Below are positions 60,499-64,000 of a stretch of DNA of 64,000 bases, in pieces; position 1 is the stretch's first letter, and the number at the start of each line of letters is the position of its first letter. Below the pieces are notes generated by a model. The model did no database searches. It was not told the origin of the DNA and saw only the letters and a list, made by a program, of their open reading frames with translations. This DNA is from Arthrobacter sp. Marseille-P9274 (GTDB lineage Bacteria > Actinomycetota > Actinomycetes > Actinomycetales > Micrococcaceae). The DNA is taken from the NCBI RefSeq assembly GCF_946892675.1, contig NZ_CAMPOV010000001.1, forward strand, positions 1,896,033-1,960,032, written 5' to 3'. The translations under genes and the position numbers were made by a program.

Positions 60499-61439
60499 CT
60501 CGTTGCCTCCAGTTCAGGGTCGTTCTCCCGCTCCACCGCGGCGAGGTCCGTCCCCGTCGCGGCCATGGTTTTCCGGACGATCAGCTGCTGCAGGGTGACA
60601 GGCGCCAGTTCAAGTCCGAGTTCGCCCGCCTCGGCGCGTTCCTGCGCACTCAGCCGGGCTTCGATGGTGACCGAGGCCAGCGAGGCAAACGCCTCGCGGT
60701 GAAGCACGGTCCGGCCCGCCGTGAACCCGTCGACCAGCGCGGCCGGTCCGACCACGGTCACCGCAGAGCCCCGAATGGATTCGGCGTCCTCGTCGACGAG
60801 GATGCGGCCCTTGTCGATGAGGATCACGTGCTCCAGCAGGTTCGCTACCTCATCGATCAGGTGCGAGGAGAGGACGATGGTGCGCGGGTGCTCGGTGAAG
60901 TCCTGCACCAGCCGGTCGTAGAAGATCTGCCGCGCGACCGCGTCGAGGCCCAGGTACGGCTCATCGAAGAACGTGATTTCGGCGCGCGAGGCGAGGCCGA
61001 TAATGACGCCGACCGCGGAGAGCTGCCCGCGCGAGAGCTTCTTGATCCGCCGCTTGGCCGGCAGCTGGAATTCCTCGACCAGGCGGTCCGCAAAGGCCTG
61101 GTCCCAGCCGCCGAAAAACATCGAGGCAGCCTTGAAGGCCTGCGCGGCGGTGAAGTCGTCCGGGTACTTCTGCGATTCCCGGATGAAGCAGATCCGGCTC
61201 AGGACGCCATCGTTCTCGTATGGACGCTGGCCGAAGACCCGCACCTCCCCCGAGGTCTGGAAATTCTGCGCCGTCAGCACGGACATCAAGGTGGTCTTGC
61301 CGGCGCCGTTGCGGCCCAGCAGTCCGTAGATCTTGCCGCCCTCAAGGGTCAGGTCGACACTGTCGAGCGCGAGCGAGTCCTTGTACTTCTTGCTGACATT
61401 GCGCACGCTGATGACTTCAGGTGTGGCTGTGCCGGTCAC
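60495..61439 (-). CDS. ABC transporter ATP-binding protein
   Basis: 314 residues. Walker A GRNGAGKTT (about 38-46), a modified signature LSRGQLSAVGV (about 135-145) in which the usual second Gly of LSGGQ is Arg, Walker B ITFFDEPYLGLD (about 154-165), and H-loop SSHLIDEV. It begins in the overlap (ATGA) with the GntR gene and ends in one with the permease gene. Confidence 0.92.
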   Translation of the reverse strand: MTGTATPEVISVRNVSKKYKDSLALDSVDLTLEGGKIYGLLGRNGAGKTTLMSVLTAQNFQTSGEVRVFGQRPYENDGVLSRICFIRESQKYPDDFTAAQAFKAASMFFGGWDQAFADRLVEEFQLPAKRRIKKLSRGQLSAVGVIIGLASRAEITFFDEPYLGLDAVARQIFYDRLVQDFTEHPRTIVLSSHLIDEVANLLEHVILIDKGRILVDEDAESIRGSAVTVVGPAALVDGFTAGRTVLHREAFASLASVTIEARLSAQERAEAGELGLELAPVTLQQLIVRKTMAATGTDLAAVERENDPELEATR

Positions 61440-61828
61440 TGTGCAACGCTCCCCTCAGGTAGTTGTGTACCGCTATCGCTCCGGCCAAGCATCTGCATCA
61501 GCTGCTCGGAAGTAATGCCCAGTTTTCGCGCTTCCCGGGTCAGCGGCTGCACGTACTGGCGGAAGAACTCTTCCCGCCGCCGTTCCAGCAGCTTCGCCCG
61601 GGACCCGGCTGCGACGAACATGCCGATCCCCCTTTTCTTGTAGAGCAGGCCCTCATCCACGAGCCTGCCCACTCCCTTGGCCGCCGTCGCCGGATTGATC
61701 CGGTAGAAGGCAGCAAACTCATTGGTCGACGGGACCTGGCTTTCCTCCGCCAGCGTCCCGTCGACGATGTCGTTTTCGATCCGTTCGGCGATCTGCACGA
61801 AGATCGGACGCGAGTCGTCAATCAGCAC
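61436..61828 (-). CDS. GntR-family regulator, YtrA subfamily
   Basis: 130 residues, the short YtrA type: winged HTH (ESQVPSTNEFAAFYRINPATAAKGVGRLVDEGLLYKKRGIGMFV, about 30-73) and a small C-terminal dimer region lacking a large ligand domain. YtrA regulators repress their own ABC operon. A matching palindrome lies at 61880-61895, about 50 bp upstream. Strong GGAGG precedes the ATG. Confidence 0.93.
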   Translation of the reverse strand: MLIDDSRPIFVQIAERIENDIVDGTLAEESQVPSTNEFAAFYRINPATAAKGVGRLVDEGLLYKKRGIGMFVAAGSRAKLLERRREEFFRQYVQPLTREARKLGITSEQLMQMLGRSDSGTQLPEGSVAQ

Positions 61829-61879
61829 CTCCGTCCTCCTTTCGTTTGCACGCCCTTGGTTGACCGGTGCAGTGGTTCA

Positions 61880-61895
61880 TTACTTGTGTAAGTAA
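61880..61895 (-). promoter_or_regulatory. YtrA-type operator candidate
   Basis: Perfect 16-bp palindrome TTACTTGTGTAAGTAA, AT-rich against high-GC surroundings, 52 bp upstream of the GntR start. Position and symmetry fit an autoregulatory operator. The rest of the gap to 62180 contains a 15-bp repeat GCGGTCAAGGGTGGG (61918-61932 and 61943-61957) and no gene. Confidence 0.6.
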
Positions 61896-62180
61896 CCATA
61901 GCACCTGGGGCGCCGCAGCGGTCAAGGGTGGGGATTGGGCCGGCGGTCAAGGGTGGGATTGGTCAGGCCGTCAATCAGGGATTGGCTTGGCGACCGGTGG
62001 CGGGCGGTGTCCTGTGGGCCGGTTCTCCGTCAGGGGCGGTAGTTCGCGCTACGGCCGCGGGAAGAACGACGACGGCGGGCAGCGGGTGCGGCGGGGTGGC
62101 AGGGGCAGGGCGGGACAAACCTTCACAGAGTGTTTACGTCAGAGCTGCGCGCCGTGCCGGCCGAGGTCTACTCTGGTCCC

Positions 62181-62779
62181 ATGGACAACCGACCCGACCT
62201 CACTGGTACGTCTTCGACTACGGCATGGTTATCTCCACGGCGCCCGAAGATGCGGATTGGCTGGCGATGGAAGACGCCGCGGGACTGGAACTGCGGCATC
62301 CGGCCAGCACCTACTGGCGGCACCGGCGCGACTACGACGAGGGACGCTTGTCCTCGGTTGAATACTGGAGCCAGGTGCTGGGCGTTCCGGTGTCCCTGGG
62401 AAAGGCCGACGAGCTGGACTCCCTCGACGCGTTCCAGTGGTCCCACCTGAACCTGGACACCCTGGACGTGCTGGAACTGCTCAGCTCACGCTCCGCAGGA
62501 TTGGCCGTCCTGTCCAATATGCCTGCGTCCATGGCCGACGAGTTCGACGGCGCCAGCTGGACCAAGTACTTCGCGCAGTCCTTCTACAGCTCCCGGATCG
62601 GCATGACGAAACCGCATCCCGGCGTCTTCCGGCACGTGGCGGCGGAGCTGGGCGCCGAGCCCTCGTCAATCGTCTTCATCGATGACAAGGCCGAGAACAT
62701 CGCCGCCGCGGCGGCACTGGGCTTCAATACCGTGCACCATGTTCCGGGCACGGACCTGCTGCGAGAGCTGCAGCTCTAG
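62181..62779 (+). CDS. HAD-superfamily hydrolase, apparent 5' frameshift
   Basis: HAD phosphatase-like protein of about 200 residues. Motif I is VFDYGMVIST (nucleophile Asp), motif II LSNMPASM, motif III with Lys in GMTKPHPGVF and motif IV IVFIDDKAEN. The only sensible start, ATG at 62181 (MDNRPDL), is one base out of frame with the HAD domain, which from about 62205 onward is in the other frame. One missing base near 62208 would restore MDNRPDLTWYVFDYG. The next ATG in frame lies after the nucleophile, and an in-frame GTG at 62096 would add unlike-family residues. Either a sequencing error, a real frameshift, or an unusual start. Substrate unknown. Confidence 0.65.
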
Positions 62780-62872
62780 GGCAAGCCGTGGGCTGCCAGC
62801 ACCGGCTCTGAGTTCTCCGGGCGGGGGGCTGCCGCCAGCCGCCTACTCGAGCCGTCGGTCGCGAATCTGCCG

Positions 62873-63544
62873 TCAGGAGGCGGATTTCTTCCGGTTGCGC
62901 GTCTTGATGATTTTCGACGTGACCCAGTACGCGGCAAACAGTACGACGACGGCGATCACGATCTTCTGGAAGATGCCGGCATACTGCTCGACGACATGCC
63001 AGTTCTCGCCCAGGTAGAAACCGGCCAGGACGAAGATCGTGTTCCAGACCAGGCTGCCGGCTGCCGTGAGGCCGAGGAACTTCCAGATCGGCATGCGCTC
63101 GATGCCGGCCGGGATGGAGATCAGCGATCGGAAGATCGGGATCATTCGGCCAAAGAAGATCGCACTGTAGCCGTGCCGGTTGAACCACGCTTCCGTCCGC
63201 TCCACGTCCTCGACGTCCACCAGCGGCAGCTTGTCGGCGATGGCGAGCATCCGCCTGCGGCCCAACAACGCGCCGAGGCCGTAGAGTGCCAGGGCGCCGA
63301 TGACCGAGCCCAAGGTCGTCCACAGCAGGGCCTCGAAGAGGCTGAAGTTTCCCCTGCTGGCGGTGAAGCCGGCCAGCGGCAGGATGACCTCGCTCGGCAG
63401 CGGCGGGAAGAGGTTCTCCAGCGCGATGGCCAGGCCCGCTCCGGGGGCACCGATCGTTTCCATCACATCGACGGCCCACTGGGCCACGCCGGTCAGGTGG
63501 GTGGATTCGGCGGACTGGGCGGCTACAGACGCGACGATACTCAT
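62873..63544 (-). CDS. DedA-family membrane protein
   Basis: 223 residues with five or six hydrophobic segments. DedA/SNARE-associated features are ENLFPPLPSEVILPLAGF (about 43-60), the conserved FGRMIPIFRSLISIPAGIERM (about 129-149), and basic C-terminal RNRKKSAS. The family is linked to lipid flipping and membrane proton homeostasis. The Met of MSIVASVAAQ was chosen because GAAGGC precedes it and the longer frame is not family-like. Confidence 0.9.
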   Translation of the reverse strand: MSIVASVAAQSAESTHLTGVAQWAVDVMETIGAPGAGLAIALENLFPPLPSEVILPLAGFTASRGNFSLFEALLWTTLGSVIGALALYGLGALLGRRRMLAIADKLPLVDVEDVERTEAWFNRHGYSAIFFGRMIPIFRSLISIPAGIERMPIWKFLGLTAAGSLVWNTIFVLAGFYLGENWHVVEQYAGIFQKIVIAVVVLFAAYWVTSKIIKTRNRKKSAS

Positions 63545-63665
63545 AGTGCCTTCAAGTGTGCACCATGCTTCTGTCCCGCTGCCAACCGGCACCGGCCATC
63601 CGTGACGAAGGCCACGCGGCATGCCGCGCCGGTCCGCCGGGCTGTCCCGGCGGGGCGGCGCCTGG

Positions 63666-64000
63666 TCAGGAGAGGGCCTTGACCAGGTGCGGCAGCAGGG
63701 CCCGGAAGGCCTGGCCGCGGTGGCTGATGGCGTTCTTCTCCTCGGGGCTGAGTTCGGCGCAGCTGCGCTCCATCCCTTCGGGCTGCAGGATCGGATCGTA
63801 GCCGAACCCGTTGGTCCCGCGCGGCTCGGTCAGCAGGGTGCCCGCCAGGCGGCCTTCCTCAACTGCCTCCAGCTCCGGGGAAACCATGCTGGCCGCGCAG
63901 ACGAACGCGGCGGTGCGGTGCGGCGCGGCGATGTCCGAAAGCTGGTCCAGCAGCAGGCGCAGGTTGGCGGCGTCGTCGCCGTGCGCGCCGGCCCAGCGCG
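63666..64000 (-). CDS. rdgB: Non-canonical purine NTP pyrophosphatase (RdgB/HAM1), partial
   Basis: Only the C-terminal part is in the window; the frame stays open to the right edge. It cleans XTP/ITP from the nucleotide pool. Seen here are the conserved GFGYDPIL (in RGTNGFGYDPILQPEG) and ELSPEEKNAISHRGQAFRALL, both signatures of the family. An internal Met in AASMVSPELE is not the start, because the family sequence continues upstream of it (GAHGDDAANLRLLLDQL). Confidence 0.93.
   Translation of the reverse strand, partial: RWAGAHGDDAANLRLLLDQLSDIAAPHRTAAFVCAASMVSPELEAVEEGRLAGTLLTEPRGTNGFGYDPILQPEGMERSCAELSPEEKNAISHRGQAFRALLPHLVKALS

Overview
The window is high-GC DNA with tightly packed, often 4-bp-overlapping genes and frequent GTG or TTG starts. 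The gene content points to a Micrococcaceae actinobacterium of the Arthrobacter group: a copper amine oxidase resembling, from memory, Arthrobacter globiformis phenylethylamine oxidase; an extradiol dioxygenase whose metal ligands fall on the MndD/HPCD residue numbers; a nrtR-nadABC-nifS operon; and a DUF222/HNH endonuclease. This is family recognition by eye; no search was run. No phage, insertion sequence, CRISPR array or rRNA is seen. One tRNA (Leu, anticodon UAG) is present.

Layout. 0-1.3 kb: MarR regulator, Bcp peroxiredoxin, tRNA-Leu. 1.5-9.2 kb: an oligopeptide/nickel-type ABC importer with two paralogous binding lipoproteins, two permeases, and a fused double ATPase on the opposite strand. 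9.3-15.8 kb: malate:quinone oxidoreductase, an RND permease, a flavin-dependent monooxygenase with a coupled MarR regulator. 16-17.8 kb: a lipoprotein and a transglutaminase-like protein. 17.9-23.9 kb: the NAD de novo operon nrtR-nadA-nadB-nadC-nifS with operator-like palindromes around its promoter. 24.3-29.9 kb: an Lrp regulator and divergent amino-acid permease, then an E1alpha-E1beta-lipoyl protein-alpha/beta hydrolase operon. 30.3-33.3 kb: a soluble Ser/Thr kinase and the HNH protein, flanked by tandem repeats.

33.6-49.7 kb reads as an aromatic amine / hydroxyphenylacetate catabolic region: an FAH-RraA fusion, a GntR regulator, hpaE and hpaD for homoprotocatechuate ring cleavage; a DHA2 exporter; an amine oxidase with a coupled membrane protein; TetR and AraC regulators; an APC permease; an MHS symporter with a divergent IclR regulator. 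49.7-64 kb is more housekeeping: an MFS transporter, sbcCD, an aquaporin, a degenerate ADP-ribosylglycohydrolase, an SDR, a DEDDh exonuclease with BRCT domain, a ytr-like GntR/ABC operon, a HAD hydrolase with an apparent frameshift, DedA, and the 3' part of rdgB running off the window.

The most interesting items are: (i) a split AcoC-like E2, with the lipoyl domain and alpha/beta hydrolase encoded by separate adjacent genes; (ii) the FAH-RraA fusion in the homoprotocatechuate cluster; (iii) a repeat-built C-terminal tail on NadB; (iv) several well-placed palindromic operator candidates (NrtR, GntR, YtrA-type, the dpp-like promoter, the MHS/IclR gap); (v) an ADP-ribosylglycohydrolase that has lost most metal ligands; (vi) at least eight unrelated short tandem or direct repeat arrays, mostly in gene-end spacers. 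No wholly novel defence or mobile system was found.
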